64,000 bases of DNA from Bacteroidaceae bacterium (GCA_017447625.1 JAFSNB010000039.1:102237-166236), one strand, 5' to 3'. Positions 17,685 to 25,975 are shown, counted from the stretch's first letter. Translations and numbers: made by a program. The notes: generated by a model from the sequence alone, not told the origin.

Positions 17685-19091
17685 TTACTTTTTGCCACCG
17701 GCTTTCCAGAAGTCTTCCTCAGCCTTCAGCTCGGCCTGCTGCTTGTCGTAGGCGGCCTTCTGACGGGCGTACTCGGCGTTGTGTGCCTGAACGGTCTGGA
17801 TGTTCTGCTTCAGACGGTTGGCAGAACCGCTGACGGTGATGTCGGCCTCGGCTGCTTTGTTGCAGAAAGCGATGGCCTGATCATAGTTCTTCTGCTTGAT
17901 GGCGATGTTTGCACGCTGCATGAAGGCCTTGCCCTCGAGGTCGGCGTTGAACTGTACGGCTTTGTCGAGATACTGACCAGCTCCGGTGAAGTCGCCGCTC
18001 TTCTGCATGGCGTTGGCGATGCGGATGCAGATGCTGCCCTTCTGGTTGTCGCTCTTGCAGAGGTCGAGGGCTTCGTTGTAGTACTTCACGCTCTGGGCGG
18101 CGTTCTGCTCCTTAGCGTACTTCTGTGCGAGGGCGATGGCACTCTCGTAAGAGGGTTCGAGGTTGAAGGCGTATTCAGCGGCCTTGTAATAGACGGGGGT
18201 ATCGTCGCAGTCGTTAGCTGCCATCACGGTGAGGGCGCCCTTGAGGTATCCGAGGTTGTCCTTGTTAGCCTCCACCTTCGGGGTGAAGATGGCTATTATC
18301 TGGTCGCGGTCGGCGGCCTTGGACTGTGCGAAGAGGCCCTCGATGGTGTTCAGCGGAGCATCGTACTTGTCCACGATCTTCTGTGCCTTGGCTGCATCGG
18401 GCTCTTCCTTGGCGAGCTGGAGCATACGGTCGCACACGTCCTTGCTCTCGAGGTAGTCCTGCAGGAACTGCTCGCGGAAGCCGTTGTTGTCTTTCTGGTA
18501 CATGGCGTATGAGGTGCGGAAGTAGCTGTCGAGAACGAAGCCTTCGACCTCGCGACCGCCGTGTTCATTAATTTTCTTGATACCGTCGGAGAAGAGGGCG
18601 TAGCTCTTTTCAAGGGTGAAGGCGGGATCTGCCTGCGGGCCGAGGAATGCGTAGTCGTAGGCTTTGCGGGCTATGACGTCGCCCTCGGTGGCCTGTTTGT
18701 GGGGAGCCTCGAAGGAGTTGAGTCCGGCGAGGTTCTTGACGCGGAGGTCATAGAGATCCATGAGTTCCTTGAAGAGTTCCTGCTTCTTGGCAACGTCCTG
18801 CTCTGCCTGAACCATCATGAAGAGCATATATGCGCCGTTGGTGTAGATGCCTTTCTGTGCGAAGGGAACTTTGTTGATGAGCCATTTCCAGCACTCGTGA
18901 GCCTCGGCCCAGTTGCTCTGCTCTACGGCCATCTGGAAGAGGCTGAGCTGCTGACGTGCCTGAGTGGCCTCGTCGTTGTCCGGCAGCATCATGTTGATGC
19001 GGTCGATAGTGCTTGTGCCTTCATATTGAGCCATTGCGGGAGCCGAGATAGCGGCCAGACCGATGGCAAGGATAAAATTACGCAGTTTCAT
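17685..19091 (-). CDS. Secreted tetratricopeptide-repeat protein
   Basis: A 468-aa exported protein with signal peptide MKLRNFILAIGLAAISAPAM and cleavage near AMAQ. No lipobox is present, so it is probably periplasmic. The body is almost all helical, with TPR-like units such as ALTVMAANDCDDTPVYYKAA, YYNEALDLCK and NYDQAIAFCNKAAEAD. The C-terminus (AEYARQKAAYDKQQAELKAE) looks like a short coiled coil. TPR proteins are scaffolds; no enzyme motif is seen. It lies 53 bp downstream of an unknown gene in the same direction. Confidence 0.85.
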   Translation of the reverse strand: MKLRNFILAIGLAAISAPAMAQYEGTSTIDRINMMLPDNDEATQARQQLSLFQMAVEQSNWAEAHECWKWLINKVPFAQKGIYTNGAYMLFMMVQAEQDVAKKQELFKELMDLYDLRVKNLAGLNSFEAPHKQATEGDVIARKAYDYAFLGPQADPAFTLEKSYALFSDGIKKINEHGGREVEGFVLDSYFRTSYAMYQKDNNGFREQFLQDYLESKDVCDRMLQLAKEEPDAAKAQKIVDKYDAPLNTIEGLFAQSKAADRDQIIAIFTPKVEANKDNLGYLKGALTVMAANDCDDTPVYYKAAEYAFNLEPSYESAIALAQKYAKEQNAAQSVKYYNEALDLCKSDNQKGSICIRIANAMQKSGDFTGAGQYLDKAVQFNADLEGKAFMQRANIAIKQKNYDQAIAFCNKAAEADITVSGSANRLKQNIQTVQAHNAEYARQKAAYDKQQAELKAEEDFWKAGGKK

Positions 19092-19144
19092 AATCAGTTT
19101 GTGTTTTTTCGTTATTGTCTGTCTTTGTCGTATGATTTTGTTAT

Positions 19145-19753
19145 TTAGACCTCGATTTCGTCCAATGGTTTAAGACCAAGGTATCTCCACTTGAAGTTCT
19201 TGCCCTTGATGGAGGGGAACTGGCTGCGGGGGTCGATGTCTCCGCGACGGCGCAGATGATCCACGACGCGGTCGTAGCTGTCCTGGACGCTGTAGGCCTT
19301 GAGGCGTGCACCGAACGGGGTGTCAATATAGTCGTACTTGCCCGTGCGGGGATTGAGCATGACACGCTTGAAGTACATCTCGACGTCGTACCAGCCGGGG
19401 TTGATGTCCGAGAGACGCATCTGCAACTGCTCCTTGCGCGAGGGCTTGGCGGGCTGCGGTTCGCCGCCTTCGGGGGCAGCAACGGCGGGGTCGTCTATCA
19501 CCTGTGCGCCCTTGCCGTTGGCCTTGAACTCTTCCAGATTGTTTGCCAGAGTCTTTATTACTATAAAGTACACGCGCGGGCGTACCTTATATCTCTTTGG
19601 ATAAGGAACACTACTTGTGGCGTACTCGCGGAATTCAGCCTCGAACTGAGGTGTCATGTTGAATCCCTGAAAACTGGCGATGAACTGGAGTGCTTCCTCC
19701 ACGCTGGTCACGACACATTCATCATCAAAGTAGCGAATGTAAAGGTTCATCAT
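19145..19753 (-). CDS. Conserved hypothetical protein (202 aa)
   Basis: I do not recognise a named family. The protein has no signal peptide or membrane segment. The N-terminal half (MMNLYIRYFDDECVVTSVEE) is followed by a Pro/Ala-rich linker (AVAAPEGGEPQPAKPSRKEQ) at about residues 89-110. The C-terminal half carries NPGWYDVEMYFKRVMLNPRTG and ends KNFKWRYLGLKPLDEIEV, suggesting two small domains. It probably shares a promoter with the downstream TPR gene. The first two codons are both ATG and either could start translation. Confidence 0.7.
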   Translation of the reverse strand: MMNLYIRYFDDECVVTSVEEALQFIASFQGFNMTPQFEAEFREYATSSVPYPKRYKVRPRVYFIVIKTLANNLEEFKANGKGAQVIDDPAVAAPEGGEPQPAKPSRKEQLQMRLSDINPGWYDVEMYFKRVMLNPRTGKYDYIDTPFGARLKAYSVQDSYDRVVDHLRRRGDIDPRSQFPSIKGKNFKWRYLGLKPLDEIEV

Positions 19754-19859
19754 TTATGACTAAAGTAAAAAGTATAAATTAAAAATTAAAAGGTTAAACG
19801 CGGCCTACCTTTCGCGTTATTACGTTATACCGTTATATCGTTATTACGCCGGGCCGACT

Positions 19860-19920
19860 TAAAAACGGCTGCAAAGGTAGAGCTTTTAGTGTGATTATGC
19901 AAGCAAATCGGCCGTTTTTA
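19860..19920 (-). promoter_or_regulatory. Promoter inside an inverted repeat
   Basis: On the minus strand a -7 TACCTTTG (19879-19872) lies upstream of the 202-aa hypothetical gene, with a possible -33 TTTG at 19907-19904 (24-bp spacer, slightly long). The whole promoter sits between perfect 10-bp arms TAAAAACGGC (19860-19869) and GCCGTTTTTA (19911-19920), which could also end transcription from the fetB-like gene that stops at 19924. Confidence 0.55.
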
Positions 19921-19923
19921 TGC

Positions 19924-20685
19924 TTATTTAATATTCGCACGCAGGCGACCCCACTCATCAAAAGCCCTACGGGAGGAGAGCCAAACGGCGAGCATCAGCG
20001 ACACCATGGAGGCTACGAGGGTGATGACGGTGATGACCAACTGATACTGAACAGCTATGCCGGGCGACTGACCGCCGAGTATCTGACCAATCATCGTGCC
20101 GGGCAGAGCCACTATGCCCATAACGGCCATGTTTGCGATACATGGTGAGAAGCTCTTCACCACACCCTCGCGAAGAAAAGGCAAGAGGGCATCGAAACGC
20201 GAGAGGCCGTTGCCGAGATAATAGTAGTAGGCCGCCTGCCCGTGTTGCAGGTCTCGGTAGAAGGTGGAGAGAGCCACGACGTTCACACCGAGCATATTCC
20301 CGAAGAGGATGCCCATGATGGGGATGAAGTACTGGGCGGCGAAGACGTTGTCCAAACCCATCACGACGGCCAGCGTGTAGCCTCCGACAAGCACGGCAGC
20401 AACGAACATACCGACAAAGACGGGTACGGCAGCTATGCTACGCGGCAGACTCGTGCGGCTCACGGTGGTGTGTGTGGCTATGAGAGCCATGATAATCACC
20501 CAGAGCATATTCACCCACGGGTTGTTCCACTCGAAGAGGTAGCGCAGATAGATGCTGATGAACGCCAGTTGCACAATCATGCGCAACGTAGCCACAAGCA
20601 TCGCCTTGACGAGACCTGTGCGCAGCCGCCACAAGAAGAACAGCGGGATAAGCAGGATGGGGATGGAGAAGATTAGAAGTCTCAC
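19924..20685 (-). CDS. fetB: FetB/UPF0014-type ABC exporter permease
   Basis: A 253-aa inner-membrane protein with about seven hydrophobic segments. The family signatures are KAMLVATLRMIVQLAFISIY, IPIMGILFGNMLG and MAVMGIVALPGTMIGQILGG. FetAB in E. coli exports iron and belongs to the UPF0014 family. Its likely ATPase is encoded 2.4 kb upstream (23115-23726), separated by two polyamine genes. The start codon is GTG at 20685 (GTG AGA CTT CTA). The natural substrate here is unknown; iron or another metal is the default guess from the family name. Confidence 0.88.
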   Translation of the reverse strand: MRLLIFSIPILLIPLFFLWRLRTGLVKAMLVATLRMIVQLAFISIYLRYLFEWNNPWVNMLWVIIMALIATHTTVSRTSLPRSIAAVPVFVGMFVAAVLVGGYTLAVVMGLDNVFAAQYFIPIMGILFGNMLGVNVVALSTFYRDLQHGQAAYYYYLGNGLSRFDALLPFLREGVVKSFSPCIANMAVMGIVALPGTMIGQILGGQSPGIAVQYQLVITVITLVASMVSLMLAVWLSSRRAFDEWGRLRANIK

Positions 20686-20690
20686 TGTTA

Positions 20691-20802
20691 AAGGGTCCCC
20701 CGTAACCCCCCGAGGGGGTGTTTGGGTTGGAGTTTAGAGGTTAGAGATTAGAGATTTGAGATTAGAGATAGCGGCATTTCCGGTCTTCATTTCGCTCCCT
20801 CC
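20691..20802. repeat. Repeat-filled gap between aguA and fetB
   Basis: This gap is almost entirely repeats: a palindromic unit at 20696-20730 (CCCCGTAACCCCCCGAG then GGGGGTGTTT) that matches 23005-23040, a TTAGAGA-type short-period run at 20732-20770, and a second palindrome beginning at 20795 (CTCCCTCCCTACAGGGAGGG) that overlaps the end of aguA. Confidence 0.75.
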
Positions 20803-21990
20803 CTACAGGGAGGGCGGGGGGAGAGTCCTAAGAGTTCCTTTTGGATATTGCATCGCGGAGCAATGGATTGAGCCATGCTGACGGATGAGGACGCGGCTGT
20901 CGATATTCACTATCTCGTGGCGCGGGAAGGCACGCTGGAGCTGGCGGCGGGCTTTCTCATCGTTTACGGGCTGGCCATAGGTTGGCATCAGAACTGCTCC
21001 GTTTATCACGAGGAAATTCGCGTAGGTGGCAGGCAGCCGGTGGCCGTCGTCGGGATCGCAGATGGCATCGGGCATCGGGAGCGGATAGAGCTGACGGTCG
21101 TGCTCGGCGGCAAACGCCTGCAGTTCCTCTTCCATAAGACGCAGGTCGTCAAAGTGCGGGTCGGAGGGGTCGGAACACTGGACGTAGGCTATGGCTCCTC
21201 CCGGGCAGAAACGTGCCAGCGTGTCTATATGTCCGTCGGTGTCGTCGCCCTCGAGGTGGCCGTGGGTTAGCCATACGAGGCGGTCGGCGTGGAACCAACG
21301 GAGCAGACGCTCCTCAATGTCGGCCTTTGTCAACGGCTGATTGCGGTGGGGAGCCAGCAGACAACTCTCGGTGGTGAGGATTGTTCCTGCGCCGTCGCTC
21401 TCTATGCTTCCTCCCTCAAGGACGAAGTCAAGATGGGACTCGTAGGTTCCATTGAGAAGCCCCTCTCCAACTCCCCCCGTGGGGGGGAGAGCTGCCTGTT
21501 CGGGGGTGACTAATTTAAGATTTATGGCGTTGTCGAGCTCGGCGTTGAACTTACCGCCCCAGCCGTTGAACTGGAAGTCGAGAAGACGCGGCCCCTTGGA
21601 GGTGATGAGGGTGAGGAAGGCATGGTCACGCGCCCAGGTGTCGTTGGTGTCTATCTTCGCAAAGCGTATGTTCGGCAAGAGGCGAGATGGCAGTTTCTCG
21701 TTCAACAGCCGGCTCACGGCCTCCGGTTCGGGAGTGACGATAAGCAGCTGCTCGCGCGATGCAATCTCGAAAGCCAGAGTGACGTAGCATTTCGTGACCT
21801 CATCCAAGATGGGAGCCCAGTCGGTGGCGGCGTGCGGCCACGTCAGCTGCACTCCGCTCTGCGGATACCACTCTGCCGGCCAGAACGTGGAGCGCTGCTC
21901 CGTCTGCTCGGGACCTGCCGGCCTAACCTCATGCAGAGGCAGTGTCAGGTCGGTAATTACGGGTGTGGATGGTGTGAAGTGAATTGCCAT
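20803..21990 (-). CDS. aguA: Agmatine deiminase
   Basis: Converts agmatine to N-carbamoylputrescine. Guanidino-modifying enzyme motifs are present: NDTWARDHAFLTL, FVLEGGSIESDGAGTILTT, WLTHGHLEGDDTDGHIDTLA and the catalytic Cys in GSIHCSAMQYPKG. At 395 aa it is longer than usual. Part of the excess is an insertion of about 20 residues (VTPEQAALPPTGGVGEGLLN) between KFNAELDNAINLKL and GTYESHLDFVLEGG, encoded by a GC-rich palindromic repeat at about 21458-21512; the frame and all catalytic motifs are kept. The C-terminal codons overlap another palindrome. It works with aguB next door to make putrescine. Confidence 0.93.
   Translation of the reverse strand: MAIHFTPSTPVITDLTLPLHEVRPAGPEQTEQRSTFWPAEWYPQSGVQLTWPHAATDWAPILDEVTKCYVTLAFEIASREQLLIVTPEPEAVSRLLNEKLPSRLLPNIRFAKIDTNDTWARDHAFLTLITSKGPRLLDFQFNGWGGKFNAELDNAINLKLVTPEQAALPPTGGVGEGLLNGTYESHLDFVLEGGSIESDGAGTILTTESCLLAPHRNQPLTKADIEERLLRWFHADRLVWLTHGHLEGDDTDGHIDTLARFCPGGAIAYVQCSDPSDPHFDDLRLMEEELQAFAAEHDRQLYPLPMPDAICDPDDGHRLPATYANFLVINGAVLMPTYGQPVNDEKARRQLQRAFPRHEIVNIDSRVLIRQHGSIHCSAMQYPKGTLRTLPPPSL
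21458..21512. repeat. Palindromic repeat inserted in frame in aguA
   Basis: The plus strand reads CCCCTCTCCAACTCCCCCCG then TGGGGGGGAGAG, resembling the intergenic palindromes at 22082-22118 and 54645-54682. It encodes a Pro/Gly-rich stretch of the deiminase without breaking the frame. Confidence 0.75.
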
Positions 21991-21998
21991 ACTCGTTT

Positions 21999-22118
21999 TA
22001 ATTCATAATTCATAATGCATAATGCATAATTAGCTGCGCGATGTAACCTAAGTTCTTTTAACCTCACAAAGCGCTAGTTGCTCCCCTCCCTTCGCAGGAG
22101 GGGTTGGGGGTGGGTCTT
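21999..22118. repeat. Repeat-filled gap between aguB and aguA
   Basis: It contains an AT-rich repeat (21999-22042, ATAATGCATAATTAGCTG type) related to 14353-14396, and a GC-rich palindrome at 22082-22118 (CCCCTCCCTTCGCAGGAGGG followed by GTTGGGGGTGGGTC). Confidence 0.75.
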
Positions 22119-22994
22119 TTAATCAATATACCTCTTGGTGATTTCCCCGTAGGCGTCTATGCGGCGGTCGCGGAGGAAGGGCCACCAACGGCGGACGAAC
22201 TCCGTGCGATTCATATCTATATCAACAATCAGAGTCTTGGGGGAGTCTGTGGGAGCTTCGGCGATGAGCTCTCCCTGCGGGCCTGCCACAAAGCTGCTGC
22301 CCCAAAAGCGTATGCCGTTGGTCTGACCGCTGGGGTCAGGCTCCTCTCCCACCCTGTTCACAGTTATTACGTGAAGGCCGTTGGCCACAGCGTGTCCACG
22401 CTGAACCGTCTGCCAAGCACCGCGCTGCCGCTCCTGCTCCTCGCGTGTGTCGCTGCTCTCGTAACCGATAGCCGTTGGATAGATGAGCAGGTCGGCTCCG
22501 GCAAGCGCCATCAGACGAGCTCCCTCGGGATACCACTGGTCCCAGCACACCTGCACGCCGAGATTGCCCACACTGGTCTTTATCGGCCGGAAGCCCAAAT
22601 CGCCCGGAGTGAAATAGAATTTCTCGTAGTAGGCGGGGTCGTCGGGAATGTGCATCTTGCGCTGTATGCCGGCAATCTGCCCGTCGGCCTCAATAACCAC
22701 AGCCGTGTTGTGGTACAAGCCCGCAGCCCTCTTCTCGAAGAGGCTGAGGACGATGACCACACCGAGCCTGCTGGCCACGTAGCTGAACATATTTGTGCTT
22801 GGGCCGGGGATAGTCTCTGCGAGATCGAAGTTTGAGACATCCTCAATCTGACAAAAATAGGGGGTGTTGTGCAGCTCGGGCAACACAATGAGCTGTGCCC
22901 CCTGCTCGGCGGCGGCTTCTATTTCCTTGACGAGGAGCTTGCGGTTCGTCTCGATGTCCGGCGTGAGGACTGTTTGGATTAGAGCAACTTGCAT
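22119..22994 (-). CDS. aguB: N-carbamoylputrescine amidohydrolase
   Basis: Hydrolyses N-carbamoylputrescine to putrescine, CO2 and ammonia, completing the agmatine route. The 291-aa nitrilase fold has its full Glu-Lys-Cys triad: Glu in LIVLPELHNTPYF, Lys in IQRKMHIPDDP and Cys in LGVQVCWDQWYPEGAR. The C-terminus RWWPFLRDRRIDAYGEITKR matches the plant/bacterial AguB branch. It is 128 bp upstream of aguA in the same direction, and both are enclosed by the two halves of an ABC exporter. Confidence 0.95.
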   Translation of the reverse strand: MQVALIQTVLTPDIETNRKLLVKEIEAAAEQGAQLIVLPELHNTPYFCQIEDVSNFDLAETIPGPSTNMFSYVASRLGVVIVLSLFEKRAAGLYHNTAVVIEADGQIAGIQRKMHIPDDPAYYEKFYFTPGDLGFRPIKTSVGNLGVQVCWDQWYPEGARLMALAGADLLIYPTAIGYESSDTREEQERQRGAWQTVQRGHAVANGLHVITVNRVGEEPDPSGQTNGIRFWGSSFVAGPQGELIAEAPTDSPKTLIVDIDMNRTEFVRRWWPFLRDRRIDAYGEITKRYID

Positions 22995-23002
22995 GATGAT
23001 AT

Positions 23003-23112
23003 TGGCCCCCCGTAACCTCCCAAAGGGGGGTGTTGGGGTTTAATGTTTAACGTTTAATGTATATAGTTGAAGCGAGGTGCTCCCATCATCCCCCGCCGGG
23101 GGATTATAGGGG
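23003..23112. repeat. Repeat-filled gap between fetA and aguB
   Basis: It contains palindrome 23005-23040 (CCCCCCGTAACCTCCCAAAG then GGGGGTGTTGGGGTT), a run of TTTAATGTTTAACG words (23039-23060) like those before the glycogen genes, and a hairpin ATCCCCC-GCC-GGGGGAT at 23088-23104. Confidence 0.75.
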
Positions 23113-23114
23113 GC

Positions 23115-23726
23115 TTATAATTTAACCACATTGTTGCAGGCTGCGAGGAAATGCTGGTCGTGGGAGGCGACGAGGATGGCTGTGCCGTTTTCAGCGGCGG
23201 TCTGGCGGAGTGTGGCAATCACCTTCTGAGTGGTGGCGGGATCGAGTGCCGAAGTGGGCTCGTCGGCCAGCAGAACCGCTTTCTTACGCAGGAGAGCTGT
23301 AGCCAGCAGGATGCGCTGACGCTGTCCGCCTGAGAGCTGCGCGGGATGGGTGTCCCAGAGCGAGAGTTCCAGTCCCACACGTTCCCAAAGGCTGTCCATC
23401 TCCTCGCGCCGCTCGTCTATCGAGGGGCAGGTCATCGCAATCATATCCCGGACAGAAGCCACGGGCAGATGCAAATCCTGTGGCAAGTAGGCTGTGTGGC
23501 GGCGGATATAGTCGATATTCGCGGGAGTCACCTCGCGTCCGCACATCTCTATTCGCCCCTCTGACGGGGATACGAATCCCAACAGAGCACGCAGTATGGA
23601 TGTCTTGCCCGACCCGCTGGCGCCGCATATACCAACCATTTCACCGGCCTTCACGCTGAAAGAGAGACCGGTGAAAAGAGGCTCGGAGCCAAATGATATT
23701 GCGACCGAATCGAGGGCTATCGACAT
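23115..23726 (-). CDS. fetA: FetA-type ABC transporter ATP-binding protein
   Basis: A 203-aa ABC ATPase. Walker A is GASGSGKTS, the signature is LSGGQRQRI, Walker B is VLLADEP with the catalytic Glu, and the H-loop is VASHD. The small size and sequence fit the FetA partners of UPF0014 permeases. The permease lies 2.4 kb downstream beyond aguB and aguA, so the four genes probably form one transcript or a disrupted one. The upstream gap holds dispersed repeat copy B rather than a recognisable promoter. Confidence 0.88.
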   Translation of the reverse strand: MSIALDSVAISFGSEPLFTGLSFSVKAGEMVGICGASGSGKTSILRALLGFVSPSEGRIEMCGREVTPANIDYIRRHTAYLPQDLHLPVASVRDMIAMTCPSIDERREEMDSLWERVGLELSLWDTHPAQLSGGQRQRILLATALLRKKAVLLADEPTSALDPATTQKVIATLRQTAAENGTAILVASHDQHFLAACNNVVKL

Positions 23727-23761
23727 CTTAGTGTTTTAAGTTTCGCTGGGCTCAGCTTCTT

Positions 23762-23905
23762 TGGAAGTTAAAGGGAAGTTAAAGAGAAGTTATCGCGGTC
23801 TTGACCGCTTGGAGGTTAAAGGGACAAATGTCATTGCTCGTGAGTATCGTCCCTTCTATTCCTTTTAACTTCATTTCCATTCCTTTCTATTCCTTTCAAC
23901 TCAAC
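23762..23905 (-). repeat. Dispersed intergenic repeat, copy B (inverted)
   Basis: The reverse complement aligns with copy A (15257-15367) over nearly its whole length, with a 5-bp insertion near the TCAAGACCGC segment and extra GGAATAGAAAGGAATGG sequence on one side. It lies between the 3' end of pheS and the start of the fetA-like gene. Confidence 0.8.
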
Positions 23906-23927
23906 TTGCGAAAGTAGAGTTGGTGTT

Positions 23928-24947
23928 TTAGTTAGCAGCCGTGAACTCCTCTAAGAAACGCTGGTCGTTCTCGGAGAACATACGCAGGTCGCGAACCTGA
24001 TACTTGAGGTTGGCGATGCGCTCTATACCCATACCGAAGGCATAGCCGGAATATACGGAACTGTCGATGCCGTTGGCCTCGAGTACAGCGGGGTCAACCA
24101 TTCCGCAGCCGAGAATCTCCAACCAACCGGAGCCTTTGCACATAGAGCAGCCCTTGCCGCCGCAGATGGTGCAGCTCACGTCCATCTCTGCCGAGGGTTC
24201 GGTGAAGGGGAAGAACGAGGGGCGCAGACGTATCTGTGTCTCCGGACCGAACATCTCCTGAGCGAAGAGCAGAAGCACCTGCTTGAGGTCCTTGAAGCTC
24301 ACGTTCTTGTCGATGTACAAGCCCTCGACCTGATGGAAGAAGCAGTGGGCACGGGCGCTCACGGCCTCGTTGCGATATACGCGGCCCGGGCAGATGACGC
24401 GGATGGGCGGCTGCTGCTTCTCCATCACACGCGCCTGCACAGAAGAAGTATGTGAACGGAGAATGATGTCGGGGTGAGCCTCAACGAAGAAGGTGTCCTG
24501 CATGTCGCGTGCCGGATGGTCGTCGGCGAAGTTCATGCTGGAATACACGTGCCAGTCGTCCTCCACCTCAGGGCCTTCAGCCAGAGTGAATCCGAGACGT
24601 GAGAAGATATCCACAATCTCGTTCTTCACCAGCGTGAGCGGGTGGCGCGTGCCGAGCTGCAGCGGATAGGCCGTACGGGTCAGGTCGATGTCGTCGTCGG
24701 CATCCTCCTGAATGGCAGCGGCAGCCTTCAGCTCGTTGATGCGCTCGGTGGCGCGGTTCTTCAGTTCGTTGATGCGGATTCCGACCTCCTTCTTCAGTTC
24801 GGCAGGAACGGTTCGGAAGTCGGTCATCAGGGCTGTGATTTCGCCCTTTTTGCTCAGGTATTTGATGCGCAATGCCTCAGCTTCTTCGGGAGAGCTTGCA
24901 GTGAGACCATTGATCTCATCAAGCAGCTTTTTAATCTTATCTAACAT
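23928..24947 (-). CDS. pheS: Phenylalanyl-tRNA synthetase alpha subunit
   Basis: The catalytic subunit of the alpha2-beta2 enzyme. With the start at ATG 24947 (MLDKIKKLLDEINGLTASSP) it is 339 aa, the usual size; an open frame reaches 25004, but those 19 residues are unrelated and would lie across the promoter. Features are an N-terminal coiled coil (1-90), motif 1 around HPLTLVKNEI, motif 2 (PGRVYRNEAVSARAHCFFHQ) and motif 3 (GYAFGMGIERIANLKYQVRD). A CTICGGKGCSMCKGSGW Cys-rich insert is normal for this branch. pheT is not nearby. Confidence 0.97.
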   Translation of the reverse strand: MLDKIKKLLDEINGLTASSPEEAEALRIKYLSKKGEITALMTDFRTVPAELKKEVGIRINELKNRATERINELKAAAAIQEDADDDIDLTRTAYPLQLGTRHPLTLVKNEIVDIFSRLGFTLAEGPEVEDDWHVYSSMNFADDHPARDMQDTFFVEAHPDIILRSHTSSVQARVMEKQQPPIRVICPGRVYRNEAVSARAHCFFHQVEGLYIDKNVSFKDLKQVLLLFAQEMFGPETQIRLRPSFFPFTEPSAEMDVSCTICGGKGCSMCKGSGWLEILGCGMVDPAVLEANGIDSSVYSGYAFGMGIERIANLKYQVRDLRMFSENDQRFLEEFTAAN

Positions 24948-25001
24948 ATCTAAAAATGAATTTATCCGGTCGTAAAATTGATTTATCTTGAAAAACCGCG
25001 G

Positions 25002-25009
25002 CAAAAGTA
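25002..25009 (-). promoter_or_regulatory. Candidate -7 element of pheS
   Basis: The minus strand reads TACTTTTG, matching TAnnTTTG, about 55 bp upstream of the pheS ATG. It diverges from the promoter at 25053. Confidence 0.5.
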
Positions 25010-25052
25010 CGAAAATTTATGGTAAAAGAAGTGCGATATTGAAAAATAACTC

Positions 25053-25060
25053 TACTTTTG
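25053..25060 (+). promoter_or_regulatory. Candidate -7 element of the DUF4348 gene
   Basis: TACTTTTG followed by CGCAC, with transcription expected near 25067 and the ATG at 25115. The -33 box is not clear. Confidence 0.5.
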
Positions 25061-25114
25061 CGCACTTTTTCCAATCAAAACCACTTAGAAGGGCATTTTA
25101 GACGTCGGATTTAC

Positions 25115-25975
25115 ATGCAAAAAAAGTTTTTTTGGCTATCACTCGCTGTCATCATTTTAGTGGCTGCTTGCAATCACGGGCGCATTGAAACCGTGGCAGG
25201 CATCGTTGCCGATTCCGACAGCGTGTTCTCTGCCGACTCAATCGTAGCCGACACACTGCCGCTGGATCAGGAATTTGCCAGAGCGCCAATGCCCGAAACG
25301 GTGGATGAGATATTCGATGACTTCATACTGGCCTTCGACCAGAGCAACGGTCTCCAGCGCCAGCGCACTCATTTCCCGTTCCCCGTGACCGACAAGGAGG
25401 GCAACCGCACCTACGTCCAGAAACGCGACTGGGAGCACCGTTTCATCTTCCCCGACCACGAATTCTGCACCGCATTCTTCAACTACAGCGGACAGATGCA
25501 GATGGCCTACAGCACAGGCGGCCAATGGGCTGAGGTGGAAAGAATAGACCTCGTGAACCGCGAGATCGAGCGCTTCCATTTCGACCGCGACTCCATCGGG
25601 CGATGGATATTCACCGGCGAGAGCGCTGTGCCTTACGAGTCACACCTCCTGGCCGGATTCTTCGACTTCTATCACCAATTCGCCACCGACTCCGCCTATC
25701 AGCAGCAGCACGTGGCCCGCAGCCTCCGCTATATCTCGTCGGACGAAGACGATGACGAAGAGGAAAGCGTTGAGGGATTCATAGATGCCGACCAGTGGTT
25801 TGAGTTCGCTCCAGAACTGCCCACCGACCAACTGACCAACATCCTTTACGGACAGACATACAACAACCCCAACCGGCTGATAATGCAAATCAGGGGGATG
25901 GGCAACGGATTGCAGAACCTGCTCGTCTTCCAGCTGCAGCATAACAGATGGATATTGACCAGCTTCGAGAATTGA
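25115..25975 (+). CDS. DUF4348-like lipoprotein
   Basis: A 286-aa exported protein of unknown function. The signal peptide MQKKFFWLSLAVIILVAACN gives a lipobox Cys19. The conserved block DEIFDDFILAFDQSNGLQRQ, then THFPFPVTDKEG, and the C-terminal LLVFQLQHNRWILTSFEN fit my memory of Bacteroidales DUF4348 proteins. An acidic linker, SSDEDDDEEESVE, lies at about residues 209-222. I choose ATG 25115; the longer frame begins at a TTG inside the promoter. murB starts 2 bp after its stop, so the two are co-expressed, but no functional link to cell-wall synthesis is shown. Confidence 0.85.
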   Translation: MQKKFFWLSLAVIILVAACNHGRIETVAGIVADSDSVFSADSIVADTLPLDQEFARAPMPETVDEIFDDFILAFDQSNGLQRQRTHFPFPVTDKEGNRTYVQKRDWEHRFIFPDHEFCTAFFNYSGQMQMAYSTGGQWAEVERIDLVNREIERFHFDRDSIGRWIFTGESAVPYESHLLAGFFDFYHQFATDSAYQQQHVARSLRYISSDEDDDEEESVEGFIDADQWFEFAPELPTDQLTNILYGQTYNNPNRLIMQIRGMGNGLQNLLVFQLQHNRWILTSFEN

